In this document: positions 1 to 11,600 of the stretch, in pieces | Layout: the number at the start of each line of letters is the position of its first letter | Numbering within the stretch: position 1 is the stretch's first letter | DNA from: Liolophura sinensis | Taxonomy: Eukaryota; Mollusca; Polyplacophora; Chitonida; Chitonidae | Reading direction: 5' to 3' | Assembly (NCBI RefSeq): GCF_032854445.1 | Contig: NC_088306.1 | Coordinates: 10,380,193 to 10,444,192, forward strand | Length of the DNA: 64,000 nt | The notes under the pieces: generated by a model | What the model was told of the DNA's origin: nothing | What the model saw: the letters and a program-made list of their open reading frames with translations, nothing else | Database searches by the model: none | Position numbers and translations under genes: made by a program

Positions 1-489
1 TCAAATACTACAAACCCAGTCCAGTCCCCATCTAACTCCATGTTAAAGCAATAGGATTCCCGTCTTTTTTATTCAAAAAACGGTGTTGTGATTTAAGCGC
101 TTGTAGCGAAAAAACTATTGATCGGAGCTCAAATCTGTTGACGAATGCTCGAAAGAGCATGTCTTGGGCTACAATTTCGTGCAGGTTGCACATTTCTAGC
201 TGCCACAGATCTCGAGTTACAGGTCATTGAAGTTACGTCACTTTTTTGAGTTTTTTGCTAATATCTCAAAAAGTTACACAGATATGCAAAAAATACAAGC
301 AGATTCAGAATCAGCAGCTCAAGATACATCAGAATACGTTAAGAACATTTGAACTTTGAGAACTTTTTGTGACGTCATAAATTCGACCAATGGCGAACTT
401 CCAGAATTTTGACCGGAAGTGAACCATTTTCGCAAACTTTAAAGAACTCGTAACTTACTAGCAGCATGTCAAATTTGAAACCGATCGGT

Positions 490-520
<31 letters not shown>

Positions 521-680
521 ATTTTACACAAAATCCAATATGGCGTCCGAACCACGTGACATGGCAAAAAAGTGGAGAATTTGTCCCGAGGTATTCACCG
601 CCAGAATATGTGTGCAAAATTTCAGACCTGTATGTTAAACGGTAAAAAAGTTTCCATGCGAACAAAGTCGGTGAAAAAAA

Positions 681-718
<38 letters not shown>

Positions 719-720
719 GA
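1..720. repeat. Probable body of a repeated element ending in (AAT)n
   Basis: No coding frame of note. The text leads without a break through an (AAT)n microsatellite (about 680-718) into the triple palindrome at 741-880. Its style (short degenerate motifs, TTTCAGACCTGTATGTTAAACG near 620-640) suggests it is the 5' body of the same element; this is inference. Confidence 0.35.
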
Positions 721-880
721 AAAAACAGAACGATTACAATAGGGATCCCGTTCGGGAGAACGGGATCCCTAAAAACAGAACAATAACAATAGGGATCCCG
801 TTCGGGAGAACGGGATCCCTAATAATAAGAAAAAACAGAACGATTACAATAGGGATCCCGTTCGGGAGAACGGGATCCCT
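721..880. repeat. Three tandem perfect hairpins with GATCCCGTTC arms
   Basis: AGGGATCCCGTTC and GAACGGGATCCCT flank the loop GGGA at 741-770, 791-820 and 851-880. Each is preceded by AAAACAGAAC-A-A/T-TACAAT. The arms are 13 bp and identical in all three copies. Confidence 0.9.
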
Positions 881-2713
881 AAATATAGTGATTTACAACC
901 TAAAAACTACAGAATATGCTGGATTTTAATATAATAAGGCCACTGAAGGTCCCCATCATTCTCGTGGTAGAAACCAAGGCCATGCAGGGTTCTAAGGTCA
1001 TTGGTTCACATTATATGGTATCCTCGGACACATACCTGGCTGTCCAATAGACTGGATACATGAAGTTGTTGTTTTAAAAAAACTTTTATTACAGGTCATC
1101 CAACTAAAATGTGTTTTATTTTTGGCAAAGGTGCACGTGTGCACCTGAGGAAAGCTTTCGAGAAAGTAAACAAAAACTATATTTGAGTTTTTACTTACTG
1201 CAGTAATTGTCTGCATGGGTTTGCGAGCGTTTCTCGTGGGGCATGATTTCTGTTTATTTCTTACCTGATTCATCTTCACAGAAAGGTTGTGATTCTTGCT
1301 CCTACTATACTACCCTTCTTGTGGCGGTAAGTTTAGGCTTTGGGTTGGTCTAACCCCTGGGCCTTTTTGGTTTGACCTTTGAACCCAACACCCCCTATTG
1401 TACATAATGGAATGGTCCTTCCTATATACGGGTAAATGCTGAAACCCCCATTTATTTCCCTACCAATGGCAACGGTCTTTTCCAGGTTATGTTCCCACAT
1501 ATCCCCATGTAAAGTCCAAATTATATATATGTGTTTATATTATTTATTTAATTACATGTTTGCATAACCAGTCATTGGGAATACCGCCCAGTGGTATATG
1601 TAGTATTAGTACATAGATGATTTACACGCATATGAACGGTGCCTCACTTTAACGTATGTTTTCTGTAGCAGTCTTTTTCTTTGTTTATGTGTACATCTGA
1701 TGCAATATAATATCATATATCATGCGGCATATCTGTTGAAAGAAAAATTAAAAAAAAAAAAGGAAAATGTCCTAATACATGGAACATAGCTATAAAACTT
1801 TATGTGAAAGAGTACTACAGAATAAATGAATTTTAACAGAAAGACCACAGAAAACTATAAGAGGGACTATGTACCTCAACCTACTCTCCTTTTTTTTTCA
1901 CAGAATGAGTGGTTTACTTGAATTTTGTAGGACTTGGGCTTTTATGAGACCATATTGATCAGTTTAATGCTTTTCATGAGTTTTTTTTTTTGTATTTTCA
2001 CCGTAAATGCTGTAGGAGAAATTCTTGTGAAGTTACATGTCTATTTGAGTGTATGCTTCACCCTTCCACATTAACAAGCCACTCCAACCCTTAATATGGT
2101 TGTTTAGATTGAAAGACTGGCACTCTACCATGCCCACACTATAAATGCTCTAAGCTGTCCATGCTGCCCAACTTTAGTTCCTACATTACACTGCATTAAT
2201 TCAGTAAAGCAAAATGAATCTGAAATAAAAGTTAAATCAAATTTATTTTGAATATACATGTGTCGTTTTTAGTGGTATTTTCGTTTTTCATTTGCTTATG
2301 TGTTCATATGATCTTGTGTAAATTCATTTAACGTGTTTAACCTGAAAATAGTTTCATTTCTATTCGAAATATATCAGTGAAGTCATGGCTGCCAATAGTA
2401 GGCTGGTTTTCCCCTGAGGCCACTGCCAACTTAACTGCCTTAATTATGTCAGCTATCATGCCACTCATGCATGAGCAGATACATTTAGATAGATGAAGCC
2501 TGTTGCCAAACAATGTGACATGTGTATATAAGGAAATATACTAATTTCAGTATGACATTATTAAAACACTAAATGCATGGATGAAAGCAGGATGTAAGAA
2601 GTCTTATATCGTACGCTTTGTTATAAAGTCTTTGCAAACCTTTATGGAGAAGCAATTAAATAATATCACCATGATCACCCATTGTGTATGTATACTTGGT
2701 GATATCTAGAAAG
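881..2713. other. Non-coding, nothing recognised
   Basis: AT-rich DNA upstream of the first NHE exon seen here. It holds A and T tracts and no frame with family resemblance. It is probably an upstream NHE intron or intergenic DNA. Confidence 0.5.
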
Positions 2714-2985
2714 GGGGCCTCCGTGGCTCAGTCGGTTAGCGCGCTAGCGCAGCGTAATGACCAAGGGACCTCTCACCAATGCGGTCTCTGTGAGTTCAAG
2801 TCCAGCTCATGCTGGCTTCCTCTCCGGCCGTAAGTGGGAAGTTCTGCCAGCAGTCTGCGGATGGTCGTGGGTTTTCACCCGGGCTTTGCCCAGTTTCCTC
2901 CCACCATAATGCTGGCCGCCACCGTATAAGTGAAATATTCTTGAGTACAGCGTAAAACACCAATCAAATAAATAAATAAATAAAT
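2714..2985 (+). repeat. Main SINE family, full length
   Basis: A tRNA-like 5' head with A box TGGCTCAGTCGG and a B-box-like GAGTTCAAGTCC is followed by a conserved body (GCTGGCTTCCTCTCCGGCCG, GCGGATGGTCGTGGGTTT, TATAAGTGAAATATTCTTGA) and an AATCAAATAAATAAAT tail. RNA polymerase III transcription is expected for such elements. Confidence 0.9.
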
Positions 2986-4060
2986 ATGGAGAAATGCAAC
3001 TCAAAATGATGCTTTCTATGAGCTTTTAAGTCTGTAAACGAAAAAAAAATTGACATGAAAACTTAACTTTTATCAGTAAACCATCATATTTTGTTTAATT
3101 TCCTTTTTAGTTTTAATATAGCTCGTTTAGTTTTGGGGGCCAATAGTTTGAGAGCCCAACGGCTTCCCAGAACCAAAATGACTCTTAGATAGAGCCCATG
3201 TGGAAGAGTAGATGCTGTGTGCATCTGTCGTGTATGAAAGATAGCAGGTGACAGTTTTCCTCTACATTTAGCTATCACATCATACTGTGTGACCTCATCA
3301 GTTTTATCACACAGATCTGCTTTTGTCATGATTACATTGTTCACATCTACGTTATCTACAGTAACAAGGTAAAAGCACATAGTTGTGTACATGGAGGAAA
3401 TATGCAAACACCCTGCTGGCATAGGTTTAGCTCAGTGTCTTTGAGATACGCTATTCTGACAAAATTAACATGGGAGAGAAAGGGAAAAAAAGGAAAAAAA
3501 TTGGAAACGAGACAGCCTGATTTCAAATTCTGGCTAAATCTAGGCCTGCGGTTACTGTATGAAATTAAGAATTTATTAGCCTGCATTTACAAAGTAAAGG
3601 CGTAGCTTATGTTGTGCCGCAAGCCTTGGCTTTGGTGTCAACTAACAGGGAAAGTGATGTAACTAAGATTTTAGTTTAAACATAGTTTGATTTATGTCTT
3701 AATATTCAGAATAAACTCAGAAGTGTTGGCATCAAAAGTATCATTATGCGGTTCTGAAAGTGTCGGTTTTACTGACCAAACTTTTAGGTGAAGTACTGTA
3801 CTGTTAGAATTCTCTGTACTACGCTTACATGTGTACCACAAACATGTGTACCACAAACACATGTGTACCACAAACACATGTGTAACACATACACATGTGT
3901 ATGTACATGTATATAGGGTCAAATGCAAGGACATTTTGATACGCTTCACCCAAATTAGAGCAAACCCTAAAAAAGCCCAAATTATGGAAATACATGTACT
4001 GCCTAATAAATTTAACTTGAGTGTTTGAAAAAAGTCCTTGTATTATAGCCCTTGTATTAT
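2986..4060. other. Non-coding, short tandem CACATGTGTACCACAAA block
   Basis: No gene recognised. Positions 3828-3905 hold about four copies of a 17-19 bp motif GTGTACCACAAACACAT. Confidence 0.6.
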
Positions 4061-4230
4061 AAAAATTATTATTTTTGGTGCTGAAAATTACAATTTTCCA
4101 GTAGAATATCATCCCATGTTCCAAGCAAACCTTACCACGCCTTTCTAAAATCAGCAGAACTCTCAGACTCTAGAAAAATGGGCAAGTTATTCATGGACAA
4201 AATTTTATGGTCATTTTAGGGTTCGTCAGG
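4060..4230 (-). repeat. Dispersed repeat R3, copy 1
   Basis: Read on the minus strand it aligns with 17905-18060 and 26600-26770. Shared stretches include GAGAGTTCTGCTGATT and GGGATGATATTCTACTG. Confidence 0.6.
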
Positions 4231-4385
4231 TTTTTCCACTGTCCATTCATTTCAGTACCAGTAGACACCTTCCTGTCAACATGCTGCAATATGGAAGCTC
4301 ATATTAAGGGGCTATATGTCTGTTGAGCCTGTAAATTGTGGGTTCAAATCCAGCTTAAGCTGTTCTGGCCGCAGTCCTAAGTGTG

Positions 4386-4615
4386 TAAGCGGCCGAAGTG
4401 GCCATGGCGGTTAGCGTCCCAGCGCCGCAATGACGCAGGAGCCTCTCACCAATGTGGTCGCTGTGAGTTCAAGTCCAGCTCATGCTGGCTTCCTCTCCTG
4501 CTGTTTGTGGGAAAGTCTTCCAGCAACCTGCATATTGTGGTGGGCTTCCCATGCGCTCCGCCCAGCTTTCTCTCACCAGTATTAAAACACCAATCAAATA
4601 AACAAACAAATAAAT
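4386..4615 (+). repeat. Main SINE family, internal deletion
   Basis: The head is CGAAGTGGCCATGGCGGTTAG and the B-box region GAGTTCAAGTCC is kept. It jumps from CTCACCAGTATT to AAAACACCAATCAAATAAAC, losing the AAGTGAAATATTCTTGAG block. Confidence 0.85.
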
Positions 4616-4826
4616 GAAAAGGGTTTTTTTTTCTTTAAATTTGTACACATTTATACTAAAATACATAAAAATGTAGAGTGTAATGTATAGACTATACATT
4701 ATTCCAATGTATACATGTATATTCAGAAAACTTGATCAGCGTGTGGTATGGCTTGTTTCAGGAAGTTTAGAATAGTGAAGAATTTTGGATACATTGGTAT
4801 AAGTGTTATATTTAGATTTATTGTAA

Positions 4827-4950
4827 ACCTGTGGATGGTCATGGGTTTCCCCCGAGCTCTGCCCGGTGTCCACCCACCATAAAGCTGGCCGCCGTCGTAT
4901 AAGTGAAATATTCTTGAGTACGGCGTAAAACACCAATCAAATAAATAAAT
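4827..4950 (+). repeat. Main SINE family, 3' half
   Basis: Only the body and tail are present, from CCTGTGGATGGTCATGGG to CAAATAAATAAAT. Confidence 0.85.
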
Positions 4951-5599
4951 ATATTTATTGTATCATGAATTTTTTTCCCCCTTTTTTGCGTTTGAACTGT
5001 TTGAACAACTGTTTAATTGTTCAGAATTTCAGTGTTCGTACATGCAAATGAATGACATGTTGGTAGTAGGCAGAGAGATGTTTAGTGTAAATGTACCTGT
5101 AGCTGTGCTTGTAGCATACTCCTTACAGTGTCAGTCTCTACCGTGCACTTTACATCACTGTCACCAGTATTAAATATTATACGGAAATCTTGAACAACGT
5201 AAAGGTCACTAGGGCCACGGTGGTGAGGCAGGAAGTGACGTCAGAAAACACAAACAATCTGCCTCAGCCTTTGTCTCTAACAATACTTGATACACATACA
5301 TTCTCTTTATCCAGAGTATGTATAACATGATTCTAATCAAAACCTGAAGCAATTTTATTGATGAATGCTGATTAAATAGTTCCATTGGAGGTCACATGTG
5401 ATAAGGCTGAGCTTAAACAAGCCTACATGTGTCTCGTGGACTCCAAGCTTGTCTAGTGGTGGCAGTGATGTAATGCGAAAGTTGGAGAGTGACGCATGCG
5501 CTTTAAGGAGAGTATGTACATGTAGGCGCCAACGTCTGTTGGTTGCGTCTATTATTTCATATCATTTACATATACCGTTTCGTTTATTTCTTGATAAAG

Positions 5600-5677
5600 G
5601 TGACCTTTAACCCTGAATTGTTCTTCAATGTACTACTGCCACTGATCATCTTCAACGCTGGATACAGTATGAAAAGG
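5600..5677 (+). CDS. SLC9A6/7/9: NHE exon a: membrane helix [19 protein letters not shown]
   Basis: Exactly 26 codons, phase 0 at both ends, with acceptor AG at 5598-5599 and donor GTAAGT at 5678. It encodes [14 protein letters not shown] and then NAGYSMKR, the segment that in vertebrate NHE6/7/9 follows the first extracytoplasmic loop. The preceding exon must end in phase 0. I found no convincing candidate for it in bases 1-5599, so the gene probably starts outside the window. Confidence 0.92.
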
Positions 5678-8600
5678 GTAAGTACATGTACTCTCAAAAA
5701 GGGCATTTTATTGGATTGTATTCAGGAATTACCCCAAGTCTGCAAACTTTTCAACGACCACCGTTACCAATATTTGAGACATTTTGCGAGAACTATTTGG
5801 TGTGAAGAAATAATCTGTTTTATGAAGCTTCCAGTGACACAAACACAAGTTATTTTTGGTGGTGTTTGCGTTATCATTATATGCATAAATTCCACTGAAG
5901 AAAGTGCTTTAGTGTAGTTGAAAAGGTTGAAGATTTACAGTATTGTCATAGCAATGATGGTCCTGTAAACTTTGATTTAAGTTCTAAGCAGATCTAAAGC
6001 CTCTGCTGCCCTACTTCTGAGGGTTTTGGGTTAAATGATTTCTAGATTTGGAAATAGTTCCCTAAACCTTTATGACCGATCTGACCAAAAAGCTGTAATA
6101 GGCCTACTGTAATTCTTCAACCTTTTCGCCTGTTTGCAGGGTTTTTTTTTCAAGCATATTCTGAAGGCATTATTCTGTGTAGACTGATAAAATTATACCC
6201 TGAAATTGGCTAATCCAGCCAATCTCCAAAATCAAATTTAAAGTTGCTCTTTTATATGCGAAAAGGTTGAGGAATTTGGGTAATTCTGTTGCAGTAGGAG
6301 AGATTGCTTAAAAACGTGTGCTAGCAGGAACCGTACACTTTCAACCCACATGTACAAATGAGATTTGCATATGGCTGGGAATCTGTCCGCCTTTCTTTAA
6401 TACCGTACAAGTACTGAAGATGGATTCTTGAAGACTGTTCTAGAATGCAAATATAGACTTCATGTTTTGTTCTCTCACAGCCTTGAGTACAGGAAGTAAT
6501 CGGTAGCCTGTTAAACAAGACAGTATACATGCATGTACGCATTCTGTGTTTGATATGAGGCTCATACTTTTATTGGATCGGGGCCTCCGTGGCTCAGTTG
6601 GTTAGCGCGCTAGTGCAGGGTTATGACCCAGAAGTCTCTCACCAATGCGGTCGCTGTGGGTCCAAGTCCAGCTCATGATGGCTTCCTTTCCGGCCGTACG
6701 TGGGAAGGTCTGTTAGCAACCTGCGGATGGTCGCGTGTTTGCCTCGGGCTCTGCCCGGTTTCCACCCACCATAATTCTGGCCGCCGTCGTATAAGTGAAA
6801 TATTCTTGAGTACAGCGTAAAACACCAATCAAATAAATAAATAAATTTTATTGGATCTCTCAATTTACATTTCAGAAACACTTTTTCAGAAATATTGGTG
6901 CAATATTTGCATATGCTTTCCTTGGGACGACAATTTCATGTGTTGTTGTTGGGTGAGTGTACATATATAAAGATCTCTTCTTTAAGATCAATAAAGATCT
7001 TATATAAGAAATACAAAGAAATGTAGTTTAAGAAATATTAAGATTAATTGTATTGAAAAAAAATAAGTAGTTAGATTGTGTTTTGTTGATATGCATGTAC
7101 TGAATGAGCATTTCTTATATATTGCTCTTTGTAATTAGAGACAGACTCTTTAAAAATGTAATGAGTGCAAAATGTTAAAGCTTTAATACAGGGCTGAAAC
7201 CTCAAAAAATGTTGAAAGTCAATCTTAACAAATTTGAAATTACCATGGTGAATAGTTTTATTCAAACGTCCAAAAACATTGTGGAGTTTTGTACTTCATT
7301 TATACAAACATGAAAAATTAAGGTTGAACAGCGTAATTTCTTCTGCGTTTTTGTAAAATTAAAGAATATACCATTTAGCATGTTTTTTTTTTATATTTAT
7401 TTAAACATTTATCTTTTACTGATAGATGTGGGTATGGAGAAGCTTCACTAAACTAGCGAGAAAATAGTGCAGCAAAGAACATGATTTTATACTACAAGCT
7501 TTTGGAGAGTGCTGTCCCCATCCTCAGATAAAGTGGCAACTAAAGCAACAAGTGCCACTTTATCTCATGATCGGGAAAGTGGCAACGAAAGCAACAAGTG
7601 CCACTTTATCTCATGATCAGGAAAGTGGCAACGAAAGCAACAAGTGCCACTTTATCTCATGATCGGGAAAGTGGCAACTAAAGCAACAAGTGCCACTTTA
7701 TCTGAAGATGGGGACAGTGGCAACTAAAGCAACAATTGCCACTTTATCTGATGATGGGGACAGTGGCAACTAAAGCAACAATTGCCACTTTACCTGATGA
7801 TAATGTAAGTACTCTCTGAAACCTTGTAGTATAGAATCATGGGGAACAAAGTGTTTTTTTATCGCAGCATTTCTCACTGTGTTTTCTGTTTCCAGGGGCA
7901 TTATGTTTGGTTTGACCAGATTGATGACCAACATAAGTGTCAGCTTAAATGACTGTTTTTTCTTCGGAGCCTTGATCTCAGCCACTGACCCAGGTAACAT
8001 TTAGAACTATTTGTATTATTAGGGATATTTGCTAAATTTATCATGAAAGTCCTAATTTAGTCGATACCAGCCATAGAACAGTAACTTGTCGTTGAATCCA
8101 GCTTGGGCTCTGCGTGGCATCCGTGGCCGTGATGGTTAGCATGCCAGTGCACCAGCATGGTGCAATGACCCGGGAGCCTCTCACCAATGCGGTCATTGTG
8201 AGTTCCAGTCTAGCACATGCCAGCTTCTGGCTGGCTGGTCTGCTAGCAACCTGCAGATGGCTGTGGCTTCCCCCAGGCTCTGCCCAGTTTCCTCCCATCA
8301 TAAATGAAGGCTGCAGTCATATAAGTGAAATATTCTTGAGTACGGCGTAAAACACCAGTCCAAAAAAAAAAATAAATAAATAAACCAATGTATCCTGTCC
8401 AGTGTCCTCTGGTAATCACATTGTTTGCTTTTCTGTTTTATGCACAGTGACGGTGCTGGCTATATTTCATGATCTGAACGTTGATGTAGACTTGTATGCC
8501 CTGGTATTTGGAGAGTCAGTTCTGAATGATGCCGTGGCCATTGTCCTATCATGGTTCGTGGAATAGCTTTCATTATTTTTTTCTGGAATATTAAATTTTA

Positions 8601-11600
8601 CAAAAAATATTTTTTTTCACATTTGGTAAAGGAGGATGATAGACTGCAGTATTGCTAAGAATAGTGGAAAATGATTTTATACCGAGAGAACAATTTGAAT
8701 GATAGTAGCATTACAGATGTCTCTTTAAAATGCTGTTCAGCAGATAGTAGTTTCATGTATTGCTGTCTGGATAATGTAATCAGTATTTTTTAAATGTTAA
8801 TTAAAAAGTCTAAAAAGCTGTTTGAGAAATGTTGAAGTTCAATCTGACAAATTTAACATTACCCTGGATAATAATTTTACATATTACAACCTTTTTCTGT
8901 GCTTTAAAGGAAAAGGCCTTAAAAATGTAGTAGACAACTTAAACCTTTGCATATGTATACTTTCATTCATTTTTTTTTTTAGATTTTTATGAAAAGAGTT
9001 AGTGTAAATGCACTAAAACATTTGACTTGTAAGGTGGGTTTTATGAACCATACCATCGGAGGTTAGGAACTCTGACGTCACAGGAAGTTTATCCAACTTA
9101 ATCACCACACTGAATGTTGGAATAACTCTTTTTATCCATGAGTAAAAGATTGCTGAAATGATGTTTGCCAAAATTCCTACATTCTGGTGAACGTACGGTT
9201 ATATGTGACATCACAATTCTTAGATACTGTCAATATGGCTCATAAAGCCCACCTTAGTTTTCAAATATTTGAATGCCTTTCAACGCTCTCAAAAAAAAAA
9301 TCTGAAAAACAAATGAAAGGAATTTTTCGCATAGTTTTCCGTTGTCTTTATGATGAATCTTACTTCATATTTTAACTTTCTTTTACTTTGATTGCAAATG
9401 TAAAACTTGTGACTAATCAGTGGTGTTACAGTGATTTTTTAAAATGGATTCTGTTTTAATCAAGTTGCTTGAGAGTATGCACATTATGTCTGTTTGTAGG
9501 GCTATTGAGACGTATGGTCGAGAGTCCCGTGCTGGCCACTTTAGCGCCAGTGCATTTTTCCATGCCCTTTTGACCTTTGTAAAAGTGTTCTTCGGAGCAT
9601 TTGCTATTGGTTCGCTGATGGGCTGTATTACAGCTCTGATATCCTTTTTTTATGGTGATTAATCAGATTTGTTCATTCAGAAACAAGATGGATAAACATT
9701 ATGAAGGAGTTATTCCTTCTTCAATTATTGATATCCACCTGTTTAAAATGGCATATGGTCAATTTCATGTGACGGGTGCTTCATTCAGATTGTGTTTTTC
9801 TTTTTTGCACTTATTCAGGTACCAAATAAACAGTTAAAAACTTCAAAGACATATCCGTTCTTAACACAGTAATAAATGGCCATCCTAGGGAATATATCAA
9901 GAAAGCCAAAGTTAATAAGGAACATCAAAGAAACAAATCATAATAGAGGCTAATTTGCATAGTGTGACAGATGCTACAGACAAAAATCACTGATGACGTG
10001 TGACTTTCACATCTCGATTTTACGCACATTTCTGGATCAGTTTCATGAACTTCAAACATTCTTTCATCAGGCAGCACACAATTTCTATGTCAGGATACAA
10101 GTTTAAAATTGAGCATAAGTGAACAAGCTACATGGAATTGGACATACGCTATTGTTACTGCGGGCAAGTGGTTTCCTCCATAAAACTGACCAACAATATA
10201 TATTATAAAGTGAAAAAATTCTTGAATATGGCATTAAACACCCCTAAATAAATGAAATATTAGTGCATAATAATGCTCTTGTATATGTGTGAAACTCCAT
10301 TTTAATATGCTGAAGTGAGACGGTCTGCCAGCAACCTGCGGATGGTCGTGGGTTTCCCCCAGGCTCCGCCCACCATAATGCTGGCCGCCGTCGTATAAGT
10401 GAAATATTCTTGAGGACGGCGTAAAACGCCAATCAAATAAATAAATAATATACTGAAGGCAAATGTAACTCTGATAACCACACGTGAAAAGTAACACATC
10501 GCTGGTCTTTAATAGGTAAAGAGAAGTGAGATTCAGAGCTACTTTACAACTTTCCTGAAGTCGCTTTAATATTACCCAGGAAATAAGATGGGCCCAAGTC
10601 ACTCTTCCAAAACCAGATCGGTATATTCTGTACATTCTGTTCATGAAACTTGAAAGTAACCATTCATAGATAGCTTTTTGATGATTTGGCATTCTAGGGG
10701 CCTCTGTGGCCGAGGGGCTTAGCATGACAGCACAGTGCAATGACCAAGGAATCTCTGAATGCGGCTGCTATGAGTTCAAGTCTAGTTCATGTTGGCTTCC
10801 TCTCCAGCTGTATGTGGGAAGATCTGGCAACAACAGGTTGATGGTCGTGGGTTTCCCCCGGTTTCCTTCCACCATGATGCAGGCTGCCGTTGAACAAGTG
10901 AAGTATTCTTGAGCATGACATAAACACCAGTCAAATAAATAAACAAAATTTTGCCATTCGTCATCATGAGCCTATGTATTGAACTGGAATGTGTACATAT
11001 GAAGCTGAAGTGGTAAACATAAAGCACCAAAATCTTTTCATTGATTAATTTGGCTCTTAATGCCATCCACAACAATTATTCACATTTACGATGACAACTG
11101 GAATGCCTGGAGTTAAGCGCTGCAGCATTTCACCAGGTATACCTGACACATTTCCTGACTTGAGGCTGCAGCCTTTTGCCAGGTATACCTGACACATTTC
11201 CTGACTTAATGCTGCAGCCAGTACAATAAGATGTGCCCATTTTGAATCGTGTAAAAGATATAAATCTTTATTTTCAAAACTTTTGCTTTTTATATGCAGT
11301 TTGTTACAGAAAATACTTGTATAAGCACTGTTTTTTACGGTTTCCTCCCACCATGATGCTGGCTGTCGTCGCATAAGTCAAATATTCTTGCGTAAGGCGT
11401 AAAACACCAATCAAATAAATAAATAAATGTATTGTTTAGCACAGGAAGTTTTAACAGTGAGTGAAAATTACTCTGGCTAAACATTTGGACATTATTGGTC
11501 TGTTATAAACTGAAGAAAGCGAACATTGATTGTACTTAAAAAAATGCTTAGAATTTATTGCCTTGACCTCTTATACCTGACAAAGTTCACAAAGATTCGT

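Larger units (their letters stand above)
9639..11576 (+). other. U12-type AT-AC intron in NHE gene
   Basis: The intron starts ATATCCTTTT and ends TATAC. A branch-point match CCTTGAC has its adenosine at 11566, 10 nt before the terminal AC. All three elements fit the minor-spliceosome consensus, and the join restores the conserved NHE reading. The intron holds SINE copies at about 10170-10250, 10317-10449, 10697-10944 and 11337-11429, and a 45-bp tandem pair near 11132-11220. Confidence 0.9.

Noticed and set aside
5398-5610. Possible upstream NHE exon before 5600
   Set aside because: The peptide shows no exchanger similarity; no donor in phase 0 was evident.
10234-10740. 168-residue minus-strand frame
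   Set aside because: Crosses two SINE copies in antisense and has no family resemblance.
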